The notes below the pieces were generated by a model that worked only from the letters and a program-made list of their open reading frames with translations, did no database searches and had not been told where the DNA came from. From Rhodospirillaceae bacterium (GTDB lineage Bacteria; Pseudomonadota; Alphaproteobacteria; Rhodospirillales; UBA2165): a stretch of DNA of 64,000 nucleotides. The position numbers were made by a program, and so were the translations under genes. The stretch's first letter is position 1; every line of letters begins with the position of its first letter. Positions 51,005 through 58,998 of the stretch are shown here, piece by piece. The stretch spans positions 27,446 through 91,445 of the forward strand of contig JABHAA010000121.1 in the NCBI GenBank assembly GCA_018674495.1, in the 5' to 3' direction.

Positions 51005-51769
51005 TTAGCGGCGCTGTCCGAACAACCTCAACAACATAATGAACAGGTTGATGAAGTCGAGATAGAGCGTCAGCGCACCCATGATAGCTTTCTTGGTCAT
51101 AACTTCCCCGCTGTCGGCTTCCATATACAGCAACTTAATCTTCTGTGTGTCGTAGGCGGTCAGACCGACGAAGATCAGCACGCCGACAACCGAGATGACG
51201 AAATGCAGCGCTGAAGACGCCAGGAACATGTTGACAATGGAAGCGATGATGATGCCGATCAGGCCCATCATCAGGAACGACCCCATGCCCGACAGGTCGC
51301 GCTTGGTGGTGTAACCGTACAGGCTCATCCAGCCGAAGGTTCCTGCCGTGATGAAGAACACCCGCGTGATCGAAGCACCGGTATAAACAAGAAAGATATT
51401 CGCTAATGAGAGGCCCATGACCGCAGCGAAGGCCCAGAATACGGCTTGTGCGGTAGAAGCCTGCATCTTGTTGATGCCGAATGAAAGAACCAGCACGAAG
51501 GCCAGCGGCGAGAACATCACCAAATAGGCAAGTCCGGTCGGCTGCAGATTTCCACCTTCACCGGCGACGTACAGCATGTTCAAGATGGCCGGGGTATTTG
51601 CGCTGAAATAGGCGATCAGGCCGGTCAACACCAATCCAGACGTCATGTAGTTATAGACCCTGAGCATATACTCACGCAGGCCGGCGTCAATTTCAACGCC
51701 TGCGCCAGTTTGTGCATTCGTCATTGTCCGAGTGCTCGACGTGAACCGGCTATTTGAATCTGAAGACAT
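51005..51769 (-). CDS. Bax inhibitor-1/YccA family membrane protein
   Basis: 254 residues, seven predicted helices. The N-terminus is polar (SSDSNSRFTSSTRTMTNAQT), then LREYMLRVYNYMTSGLVLTG and, near the C-terminus, GLTAYDTQKIKLLYMEADSG and LYLDFINLFIMLLRLFGQRR, both hallmarks of the family. Members act as proton- or calcium-linked channels and interact with FtsH in bacteria. A GAGG ribosome site precedes ATG 51769. Divergent from the winged-helix regulator. Confidence 0.92.
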   Translation of the reverse strand: MSSDSNSRFTSSTRTMTNAQTGAGVEIDAGLREYMLRVYNYMTSGLVLTGLIAYFSANTPAILNMLYVAGEGGNLQPTGLAYLVMFSPLAFVLVLSFGINKMQASTAQAVFWAFAAVMGLSLANIFLVYTGASITRVFFITAGTFGWMSLYGYTTKRDLSGMGSFLMMGLIGIIIASIVNMFLASSALHFVISVVGVLIFVGLTAYDTQKIKLLYMEADSGEVMTKKAIMGALTLYLDFINLFIMLLRLFGQRR

Positions 51770-51796
51770 AAAAAACCTCTATTTCAGGATAAATTA

Positions 51797-51834
51797 ATAT
51801 ATGATATTGTATTCACGAAATTTATATCGTATAT
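51797..51834. promoter_or_regulatory. 11-bp near-palindrome, candidate operator
   Basis: ATATATGATAT (51797-51807) and ATATCGTATAT (51824-51834) are inverted with one mismatch, centred in the 89-bp AT-rich gap between the divergent BI-1 and regulator genes. The two-fold symmetry and 27-bp centre spacing suit a dimeric winged-helix protein. Confidence 0.4.
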
Positions 51835-51858
51835 TAGATCACCACAGGATGGTGCCCA

Positions 51859-52188
51859 ATGCAAGATGTAAAAGCTCAAAGATCGCCGACCGCAAACAGA
51901 TGGACATTTATGAGCAACCACGCTCATGTGATTCTCTGCGTTGCCGAGAACCCGAGGTCCCGAACGCGAGATTTGGCTATGACCATAGGGATTACCGAAA
52001 GGGCGGTGCAGCGCATCATCGCTGAATTGGAAGCGGACGGATATCTCAGCCACCGCCGAGAAGGACGAAACAACCACTACACGGTGCACACTGATCTGCC
52101 ACTTCGCCATCCGGTCGAACAACACTGTGGGGTCTCAGCCTTAATCGAAATGTCGCTGACGGGAAGTCGTGCGAATCCTGCGTACTGA
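51859..52188 (+). CDS. Winged-helix transcriptional regulator
   Basis: 109 residues. After a short leader the helix-turn-helix reads MSNHAHVILCVAENPRSRTR, ITERAVQRIIAELEADGYLS (recognition helix), and the wing HRREGRNNHYTVHTD. Close to MarR/ArsR-like one-domain regulators with the PLRHPVEQH tail. No metal-binding or redox motif stands out. Its likely operator is the near-palindrome just upstream; target genes could be itself, BI-1 and the anhydrase operon. Confidence 0.8.
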   Translation: MQDVKAQRSPTANRWTFMSNHAHVILCVAENPRSRTRDLAMTIGITERAVQRIIAELEADGYLSHRREGRNNHYTVHTDLPLRHPVEQHCGVSALIEMSLTGSRANPAY

Positions 52189-52200
52189 AAGAATTTCGTT

Positions 52201-52287
52201 ATGGAATTAATAAAGAAATATTCGGTCACGGTGTGGCTCTTTATTGCCCTGGTATTTTTTATTGGCGTTACCGTGGCCCTTAGGTGA
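52201..52287 (+). CDS. Possible 28-residue membrane peptide
   Basis: ATG at 52201, 12 bp after the regulator stop. MELIKKYSVTVWLFIALVFF followed by IGVTVALR, one hydrophobic helix. No strong ribosome site. It could be a real small membrane protein or chance; the first part of the nhaA leader overlaps or follows it. Confidence 0.3.
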   Translation: MELIKKYSVTVWLFIALVFFIGVTVALR

Positions 52288-52490
52288 CGGCTAGATTGGA
52301 AAATCGCGACTTCCGCGAACCAGGATGGCGCGTAGGCGGCTGATAGCGGCTTCATCAAGTGCCCTGATTGACCTCACTAAGGATGAAACAGATAAATTGA
52401 ATTGCACAATACTAAAACATCCGTCGTTGAATCCCAGCACGTTTGGCTCCCGAGCCTCCCCCCTGAAAAGCGTTCTGGTATTCCTCAACT

Positions 52491-52525
52491 GTGCCGGCCT
52501 TTCCCTGTTAGGCCGGCACTTTTTT
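52491..52525 (+). terminator. Strong intrinsic terminator inside the nhaA leader
   Basis: GTGCCGGCCT (52491-52500) and AGGCCGGCAC (52510-52519) make a perfect 10-bp stem with a 9-nt loop, followed by six T. It ends only 19 bases before the nhaA ATG, and the TAGGAG ribosome site begins 8 bases after it. The transcript of nhaA must cross it, which suggests conditional termination. A small hairpin GGCT/AGCC (52445-52456) lies upstream. Confidence 0.75.
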
Positions 52526-52544
52526 GCTACCTGTAGGAGCCAAG

Positions 52545-53708
52545 ATGCCACTGTCTGCAATTCGTGAATTTCTTAGACTTGAAGCTGCTGGTGGGATTGT
52601 TTTAATCATTGCGTCGGCGCTCGCCATTATTCTAGCCAACTCGCCTCTTAGCGGATTCTACTCGGCAACACTCGATATTCCAGTCGCGATTCAGTTCGGC
52701 GCTTTAAAAATCGCCAAGCCTTTGTTGTTGTGGATCAACGACGGAATGATGGCCGTATTTTTTTTCCTAGTGGGATTGGAGATTAAACGGGAAATCCTAG
52801 ATGGCGAACTTTCGACGCCGTCGCAGTTGGCCCTCCCTACCATGGCAGCTGTTGGAGGTATGGCAGGACCTGCCTTAATTTACGCTGTGATCAATCATGG
52901 CAATCCCATTAACATGAATGGATGGGCCATTCCCACGGCTACCGATATTGCCTTTGCTCTTGGTATTCTTGCGCTTTTGGGAAGCCGAGCACCGATTTCG
53001 TTAAAAATACTATTAACAGCCATTGCCATCATCGATGACCTGGGCGCGATCATTATTATCGCTGTGTTTTTTACCGAAAACCTCTCTCTTTTGTCCCTTT
53101 TATTGGGTGGAGTGGCCATCGTTGGGCTGGTGATAATTAACCGACTACAAATAACCCGTCCCGCCGCCTACATATTGCTCGGCATCGTCTTGTGGGTTTG
53201 CACCCTTAAATCAGGCGTTCACGCAACATTGGCGGGTGTCATCACGGCTTTCGCAATTCCTATGCGGACAACGGATATAACAGATAGATCGTTGCTGAAG
53301 GACCTAGAGCACCGATTACATCCATGGATTGCGTTTATGATCTTGCCTATATTTGCCTTTGCAAATGCTGGCGTGTCCTTCAGTGGGATTGGCGTTTCAA
53401 GTTTTGTAGAGCCGGTAAAACTTGGGATTTCCTTTGGATTGTTTGCAGGAAAACAATTGGGTGTGTTTTTCATGCTATTGCTTGGCATTAAGCTCGGCGT
53501 ATCAGCCATGCCGCGTGACACAAACTGGGCACAGCTCTACGGAATTTCTTTGTTATGCGGTGTTGGCTTCACTATGAGTTTATTTATTGGCTCACTCGCT
53601 TTCGAGCATTCATCATTCGATGTACCAATTCGTTTAGGCGTACTAACTGGATCAATTCTTTCAGCTGTGACTGGATATTTATTGATACGTTTTGGGTCTT
53701 CTCGGTGA
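52545..53708 (+). CDS. nhaA: Na+/H+ antiporter NhaA
   Basis: Exports Na+ (or Li+) in exchange for protons. 387 residues from ATG 52545 (MPLSAIREFLRLEAAGGIVL), with TAGGAG 6 bases upstream. The ion-binding pair Asp164-Asp165 (IIDDLGAII) and Asp134 (PTATDIAFALG) are conserved. 12 helices. More AT-rich than the surrounding core genes. It is followed by a broken small gene. A longer start at 52524 would pass through the terminator and is unlikely. Confidence 0.96.
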   Translation: MPLSAIREFLRLEAAGGIVLIIASALAIILANSPLSGFYSATLDIPVAIQFGALKIAKPLLLWINDGMMAVFFFLVGLEIKREILDGELSTPSQLALPTMAAVGGMAGPALIYAVINHGNPINMNGWAIPTATDIAFALGILALLGSRAPISLKILLTAIAIIDDLGAIIIIAVFFTENLSLLSLLLGGVAIVGLVIINRLQITRPAAYILLGIVLWVCTLKSGVHATLAGVITAFAIPMRTTDITDRSLLKDLEHRLHPWIAFMILPIFAFANAGVSFSGIGVSSFVEPVKLGISFGLFAGKQLGVFFMLLLGIKLGVSAMPRDTNWAQLYGISLLCGVGFTMSLFIGSLAFEHSSFDVPIRLGVLTGSILSAVTGYLLIRFGSSR

Positions 53709-53879
53709 GCAGCTGATTGCCGAAATTTATCATGCGTTGAATGATTTCAATGAACAAACAAGTAAGCCCTGAACGCAGTAATACCTTTTGACCAAAAAAC
53801 AAATATTTCTATTGAAGCGATTTGCGACCCTCAGACGCGATGGACTTCCCCAGAAGTTCAATTATAGAATCTCTAGTCT

Positions 53880-54179
53880 ATGAAGAACTTGCGGCGTCTT
53901 TGGTATGGCGAACTGGCGCTCCAAAATGCGTTTTAGGACTGGGCTGTTTTCGGCGGTCTTATCGTCAACATTTCGTCCAGCGGATTTGCTCTTCTCTTGA
54001 TCATGAGTGAACGCCCGATTTCGGGAATCATTGTCGGCTACGCTTTTTCCGTTCCATACAACATCACGGTCTTAGTGAGCGTGTGGCGTTCAGCCGAACG
54101 GTTCGCCGGTGAACGTCACTTGGCTGTCTTTGCTCGGATCATAACGGTTATTGGTATGGTTCTGCTCAGCGCTACATGA
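53880..54179 (+). pseudogene. Small membrane-protein gene interrupted by one amber codon
   Basis: Frame from ATG 53880: MKNLRRLWYGELALQNAF, TAG at 53934-53936, then DWAVFGGLIVNISSSGFALL and onward through PYNITVLVSVWRSAERFAGE to a normal stop at 54177. The whole is about 99 codons, two predicted helices, matching a small conserved alphaproteobacterial membrane protein that I remember as having Trp at the amber position. TGG to TAG is a one-base change. Downstream, an ATG at 54003 could start a 58-residue rest. No strong ribosome site at either. A sequencing error is the alternative. Confidence 0.6.
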
Positions 54180-54750
54180 TGGGCTGGCCCGGACCAAAGC
54201 GATCCCGCAACTCCGTCTTCTCCACCACAACGAAACCTCGACGAAAAATTCGCCCTCTAATTAATCACTCCATCTTTCCATCAAAGATAAAGTGTTGCGT
54301 CGATCACTTGAGTCCCCCCAGAAGCTCAAGTTCCCGCCGAATACGCTAAATGTGCACAGACCATAAAACGGCGGCAAATACCCAAACTAAATTTTTTGGG
54401 TATTCACGGGTTTCGAAATTTTTTGATTTTTGTACTCCGCCAATTTCCACTTTGCCTCTCCCCCTCAATCGATCAACGCAACACATGCTCTAAATCTTTC
54501 TACCGACGTTTCTCGCCTCCATTTTGGCATCGGAAAATAGCCTCGGTTGGGTGCCGCGCACGGCATCGGAAACAAAATAAATTACTTGTTGGAAATATTT
54601 CCAATATCATATGATGAGAGAAAGGAGAGTTTTATCGAGGCACATCTCAACGCGGTAGTATAGTATTCGTGCTATCGTTGAAGCGGAATTACGCTGATAT
54701 TTCCTGCACTTATCCTACGGCATAACGATGAGCGATCCTGGGGAACAAAA
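54180..54750 (+). other. 571-bp intergenic region, mostly empty
   Basis: AT-rich region with no supported gene. An imperfectly spaced inverted repeat ATACCCAAA (54378-54386) and TTTGGGTAT (54395-54403) forms a 9-bp stem with an 8-nt loop and could be a terminator or regulator site. The last 100 bp presumably contain the histidine-kinase promoter; no clear -35/-10 pair was picked. Confidence 0.4.
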
Positions 54751-56751
54751 TTGGTTGTAAAAAATCAATCGCAAATCACTGACACATTTTTCGAACATGA
54801 AGACGTATTTAGGGGCATGTTCGAAGAAGCGGGAATCGGCATGGGCATCTCGACCATAGACGGTCAGTTTCTGCTGGTGAATCGCGCCTTGTGCCAGATG
54901 TTGGACTATTCCGAAAAAGAACTGTTGGCACAATCCGTGTATGATATTACGTGGAAAGAAGACCGCTCCCTTACCCGCGATGCTCGAGAACGTATCGTCA
55001 ACGATGGCAGGAAGATGGACACCATCGAAAAACGGTTTGTGCGCCGTGATGGGGTCGTTATCTGGGGGTTGCTGAACAGAACCCTGGTAAGAGACGAGCA
55101 GGGTAATCCGCATTATTTTGTCTCCCAAATCCAAGATATCAGCGAAAAGAAGGCTCACGAGGAAGAGTTGCGGCAAAGCCAGGAACAGTTGGAACTTGCT
55201 CAAACCCGTCTTCAGGACGCGATCAACTCACTGCCCATTGGGTTCAACTATTATGACGCTGACGAACGCCTTGTGTCTTTTAACCAGAATGTAATAACCC
55301 GGCTTGATCAGGCCATGGAATTAGCGCCTGGGAAACGTGCGGAAGAGATTATCCGGGATGCTGCGTATAGCGGGATCGTGCTTGAAGCGATCGGACGTGA
55401 GGACGAATGGATCGAACAAAGGCTGAAACGCTTCCGCGAGAAAGGAAACGCGTTTGAATATGAGACCACCGATGGGCGTTCCATACTGATCAGAAACGCG
55501 GCGACCTCTGAAGGCGGCACCGTTGCCATTCGTATCGACATATCCGAACAAAAGCAGGCGGAAAGAGAGATACGTTTACTCAACGAATCCCTCGAGCAAA
55601 AAGTATCGGAAGCGACTACGGAGCTTCAGGCCAGCGAAAAACGATACAGGCTGGTCCTCGAAAATTTGGCCGATGCAGCGATTGTCATCGATACCATCGG
55701 CATGATCCAATACGTAAATCCCGAGGCTGAAAACATATTTGGCTATTCAACGGATGAAATGATTGGCAACAATATCAATATGCTGATGCCGGAACCGGTT
55801 AGCAGCGCCCATGACGGCTATTTAGCCAGATATTTGAACACCGGTAAGTCTAAGATTATTGGTGTTGGCCGCGCGGTGGACGGTAAGCGCAAAAACGGGA
55901 CTACATTCCCCCTTGATTTGAACATCAGCGAAACAACGATCGACGGGGTAACATCATATTTCGGCACCATCCGCGATATGACTGATCGCGTCAAAGCGGA
56001 AAGAGAAATCGTTGAAGCGAGACTAGATGCCGAAACCTCAAACCGGGTAAAAACCGAATTTCTGGCCAATATGAGCCACGAATTACGAACGCCGTTGAAT
56101 GCTATTCTCGGGTTTTCCGAAGCACTGTCTGGCAATATTTTCGGACCATTGGGCAACGAGAAACAGCACGAGTATCTGGACAATATTCACAAGTCTGGAC
56201 AGCATTTGCTCGACCTCATCAACGATGTTCTCGATGTGTCAGTGATCGAGGCGGGCAAACTGGAATTGAATGTAACAGAAGTCGATATTGGCGATACAAT
56301 AACGGCCTCGTTGCTCCTCGTAAAATCAAGAGCCGAACAAGGTGGTGTTGAATTCATAAACGCGGACGACGGTCTTCGTCTGGTTTTGCGTGCCGATGAA
56401 AGGCGCATGAGGCAGGTATTTGTTAATCTGCTTTCCAATGCCGTAAAATTTACCGAACCCGGCGGCACAGTGGACGTTAGCGTACAGTGCAAAAAAGATG
56501 GATCGGCAGTGATTGAGATCAAAGATTCAGGTGTCGGCATGACCAATAAAGATATCCGCCGGGCAATGGATCTGTTTGGACAAGTGCAACGCGACGATAA
56601 GAAAAATTACGAAGGAACCGGGTTGGGATTGCCCTTGACCAAACGGCTTGTCGAAGCCCAGGGGGGAAATTTATTGGTCGAAAGTGAACCCGAAATCGGC
56701 ACTACGGTAATCGTTGAATTCCCAAGAGACAAAATCGTTGCTCAGAACTAA
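54751..56751 (+). CDS. PAS-domain sensor histidine kinase with FixL-type heme PAS
   Basis: 666 residues. TTG start at 54751 with TGGGGA upstream; the first in-frame ATG (codon 23) would cut the first PAS. Three PAS domains: about 15-135, 150-275 and 297-412. The third reads MLMPEPVSSAHDGYLARY, then KSKIIGVGRAVDGKRKNGTT, matching the FixL heme PAS, with His354 at the proximal-heme-ligand position and Arg374 at the distal position, 20 apart as in FixL. Then HisKA with phosphorylatable His443 (MSHELRTPLN) and HATPase_c (NAVKFT, DSGVGM, GTGLGLPLTKRL). No response regulator is adjacent. No membrane helix, so cytosolic. Confidence 0.88.
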   Translation: MVVKNQSQITDTFFEHEDVFRGMFEEAGIGMGISTIDGQFLLVNRALCQMLDYSEKELLAQSVYDITWKEDRSLTRDARERIVNDGRKMDTIEKRFVRRDGVVIWGLLNRTLVRDEQGNPHYFVSQIQDISEKKAHEEELRQSQEQLELAQTRLQDAINSLPIGFNYYDADERLVSFNQNVITRLDQAMELAPGKRAEEIIRDAAYSGIVLEAIGREDEWIEQRLKRFREKGNAFEYETTDGRSILIRNAATSEGGTVAIRIDISEQKQAEREIRLLNESLEQKVSEATTELQASEKRYRLVLENLADAAIVIDTIGMIQYVNPEAENIFGYSTDEMIGNNINMLMPEPVSSAHDGYLARYLNTGKSKIIGVGRAVDGKRKNGTTFPLDLNISETTIDGVTSYFGTIRDMTDRVKAEREIVEARLDAETSNRVKTEFLANMSHELRTPLNAILGFSEALSGNIFGPLGNEKQHEYLDNIHKSGQHLLDLINDVLDVSVIEAGKLELNVTEVDIGDTITASLLLVKSRAEQGGVEFINADDGLRLVLRADERRMRQVFVNLLSNAVKFTEPGGTVDVSVQCKKDGSAVIEIKDSGVGMTNKDIRRAMDLFGQVQRDDKKNYEGTGLGLPLTKRLVEAQGGNLLVESEPEIGTTVIVEFPRDKIVAQN

Positions 56752-56942
56752 CATATTCGAATTGCCGCGAAGGTGACCTAAGTAGGGTCAATAGGAGAGA
56801 TTCAGCATAACTGGCGGTGTGTTCTGAATAACCCGTTTTGGCCCGACGCAGACAATCCTGCCAATTTATCCTGAATGATTGCCACCGGACCATCTTCCTC
56901 TAGAATGGCGTTTTGTTGGATCACCATAATGGGGGGGTGAAT

Positions 56943-57707
56943 TTGGCTGACCGAGCGGATGAGAGAGGTGCCGGGCGGGCTCTGGTGACTGGGGCTTCGA
57001 CCGGAATTGGGCTTGAAATTGCGCTTAACCTGGCCAGGGCGGGCTATAAGCTGGCACTCACCAGCCGCGACACGGCCCGGCTGGAGAGCGTGATCGCCGA
57101 TCAGGACTTTGCCGGCGTGACCACCATTCCCATCGAGCTTGAGCTCACTTCGGAGGCTAGCATCGATAATGCAATAGCGACCGCCACCGAATTCCTGGGC
57201 GGGCTCGACGTGCTGGTCAACAACGCGGCTGCGGCGCTGGTCAAACCAGCCGTCGAAGTGACCTGGGACGATTGGGACCGCGTTGTCGACGCCAACCTGA
57301 AAGGCGCCTATTTTCTCTCTTGCCGATTCGCTCAGCATTGCATGGATGCCGGGCACGGCGGCGCCGTCATCAGCATCGCCTCCACCCATGGCTTGCTGGG
57401 ATTTGGCGGGCGCACCGTTTATGGAACGTCCAAGGGTGGCCTGATCCAGATGGCGCGCATGCTGGCGATCGAATGGGCGGACAAAGATATCCGCGTCAAT
57501 ACGGTTGCCCCGGCGACCGTGATGACGGAAAGCCGGAAAAAATCCCTGGACCCGGAGGCGCGCAAAACCATGCTCGGCCGTATCCCTTCGGGCCGGTTTC
57601 CCGAACCCGCTGACATCGCCGGCGCGGTGCGCTATCTCGCCAGCCCCGATGCCGGCTCCGTCACCGGTCAGACCCTGGTCGTCGATGGCGGCCTGTCGGT
57701 AGCCTGA
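56943..57707 (+). CDS. Short-chain dehydrogenase/reductase (FabG-like)
   Basis: 254 residues if TTG 56943 is used, which follows GGGGGGG; GTG 56937 or TTG 56913 would add a few residues. Rossmann motif TGASTGIG (16-23), NNAA (VLVNNAAAALVKP), catalytic Ser in SIASTHG, and YGTSKGG with the Tyr/Lys pair. The C-terminus matches 3-oxoacyl-ACP-reductase-like SDRs, but the place in a four-gene catabolic operon points to oxidation of a hydroxy-acyl intermediate. First gene of the plus-strand operon. Confidence 0.85.
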   Translation: MADRADERGAGRALVTGASTGIGLEIALNLARAGYKLALTSRDTARLESVIADQDFAGVTTIPIELELTSEASIDNAIATATEFLGGLDVLVNNAAAALVKPAVEVTWDDWDRVVDANLKGAYFLSCRFAQHCMDAGHGGAVISIASTHGLLGFGGRTVYGTSKGGLIQMARMLAIEWADKDIRVNTVAPATVMTESRKKSLDPEARKTMLGRIPSGRFPEPADIAGAVRYLASPDAGSVTGQTLVVDGGLSVA

Positions 57708-57749
57708 CATTGGGCTAATGCGAGCCAAAAATGGGGGAGTTAAAGACCT

Positions 57750-58970
57750 ATGTTTAACCTGCACCTCGACGCGGAGCAGATCGAATTTCGCGATACCGTC
57801 AGAAGTTTCGCGGCCAACGAAATCAGGCCCGTCGCCATTCATCCAGACCGGCTGGAGCCATTTGCAAAGCCATTGATGATGGACCTCCTGGGCCAAGCCT
57901 CGGAACTTGGCCTTCGTGTATTGACTCTTTCCGAAGCGGCTGGCGGCGTCGGCGCGGACACGCTGACATCATGCATTGTTCTTGAGGAGATGGCCGCAGG
58001 CGACGTTGATATCGCGGTGACGCTCGGCGAGACCGATTTGCTCGGCCATCTTTTGTTCGACAACTGGATGACGCCGGATCAAAGCGAACGGTTTCTCAAG
58101 CGATTTACAGAGGACCCGGCCTTTCACCTCGGCCACGGCGGAAGCACGCCGGAGGTTTCCGGGTGGAACTACCACGAAGACCTTCCAAACGAAACCGGCG
58201 CCGGGGTGAGCGCCGTCATGCAAGACGGAGACTGGGTGATCGACGGCTCGGTTTCCCTCGCCGCCAACGCGCCGATTGCCGATCTGATGGTGGTACCGGT
58301 GCGCAGCGATTGGGCCGGTGGCATGAGCGCGCTTGTTGTGCCCCGGGATACCCCTGGCCTGACCATCGCCGAGACCGGTGAACAGACCCAAGTCCGATGG
58401 CATCATGGCAGCGCCGCCAATATCCAATTTCGTTCCTGCAAGGTGCCGTCTGAAAACCTGCTCGGCGAGGCAGGAAACAGCCCGCTCAGCGGTGGTGAGT
58501 ACGATGCTTTGCACACCCTCCAGCGCGCCGCGATAAATTTGGGCGTCGGCCAGGCCGCATTCGATGCCGCAGTTGCTTACGCCAAAATCCGGCGCCAGGG
58601 CGGGCGCAATATTGTTGAGCACCAAGCGATTGGTAAATTTATCGCCGGCATGGCGGTCAAGTTGGAAGCGGCGCGCACCATGATTTGGAAGGCGGCCTGG
58701 GTTGCCGACCATCCAGAGGCGATCGCCGACCGCAGCGTTTCGGATTTGCCGCAACAAATTATCGCCAGCATATTCACCGCCGAAACGGTTCTGGAAGTTA
58801 CCCAGACGGCCGCCGAATGTTTTGGCGCCATGGCGGTCATGCGCGACATGCCGCTACAAAAATATGTCGAAGACGCGAACATGTTCGTACATTCGAACGG
58901 CAATGATGTTTCCACCAGCCTTCAAATCGCCGAAGCGGTGGTGGGGTACGAACGCACGCCGGCGGCGTGA
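57750..58970 (+). CDS. Acyl-CoA dehydrogenase family protein (first)
   Basis: 406 residues, FAD flavoenzyme fold: N-terminal helical domain (LDAEQIEFRDTVRSFAANEI), beta domain and C-terminal helical domain. The usual C-terminal EGT(N/S)EI motif with the catalytic Glu of many family members is replaced: after PLQKYVEDANMFVH comes SNGNDVS. A Glu elsewhere could serve, as in isovaleryl-CoA dehydrogenase. GGGGGAG upstream of ATG 57750. 42 bp after the SDR. Confidence 0.85.
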   Translation: MFNLHLDAEQIEFRDTVRSFAANEIRPVAIHPDRLEPFAKPLMMDLLGQASELGLRVLTLSEAAGGVGADTLTSCIVLEEMAAGDVDIAVTLGETDLLGHLLFDNWMTPDQSERFLKRFTEDPAFHLGHGGSTPEVSGWNYHEDLPNETGAGVSAVMQDGDWVIDGSVSLAANAPIADLMVVPVRSDWAGGMSALVVPRDTPGLTIAETGEQTQVRWHHGSAANIQFRSCKVPSENLLGEAGNSPLSGGEYDALHTLQRAAINLGVGQAAFDAAVAYAKIRRQGGRNIVEHQAIGKFIAGMAVKLEAARTMIWKAAWVADHPEAIADRSVSDLPQQIIASIFTAETVLEVTQTAAECFGAMAVMRDMPLQKYVEDANMFVHSNGNDVSTSLQIAEAVVGYERTPAA

Positions 58971-58998
58971 AACCGGCGTTAGATGAAAGAGGTTTGCG

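Noticed and set aside
53934..53936. In-frame TAG as pyrrolysine or selenocysteine-like recoding
   Set aside because: No pyl genes or recoding element in the window; the family position appears to be Trp, so nonsense mutation or error is simpler.
54396..54614. 72-codon frame in the gap before the histidine kinase
   Set aside because: No ribosome site, no hydrophobic or domain pattern; basic and aromatic composition is typical of AT-rich non-coding DNA.
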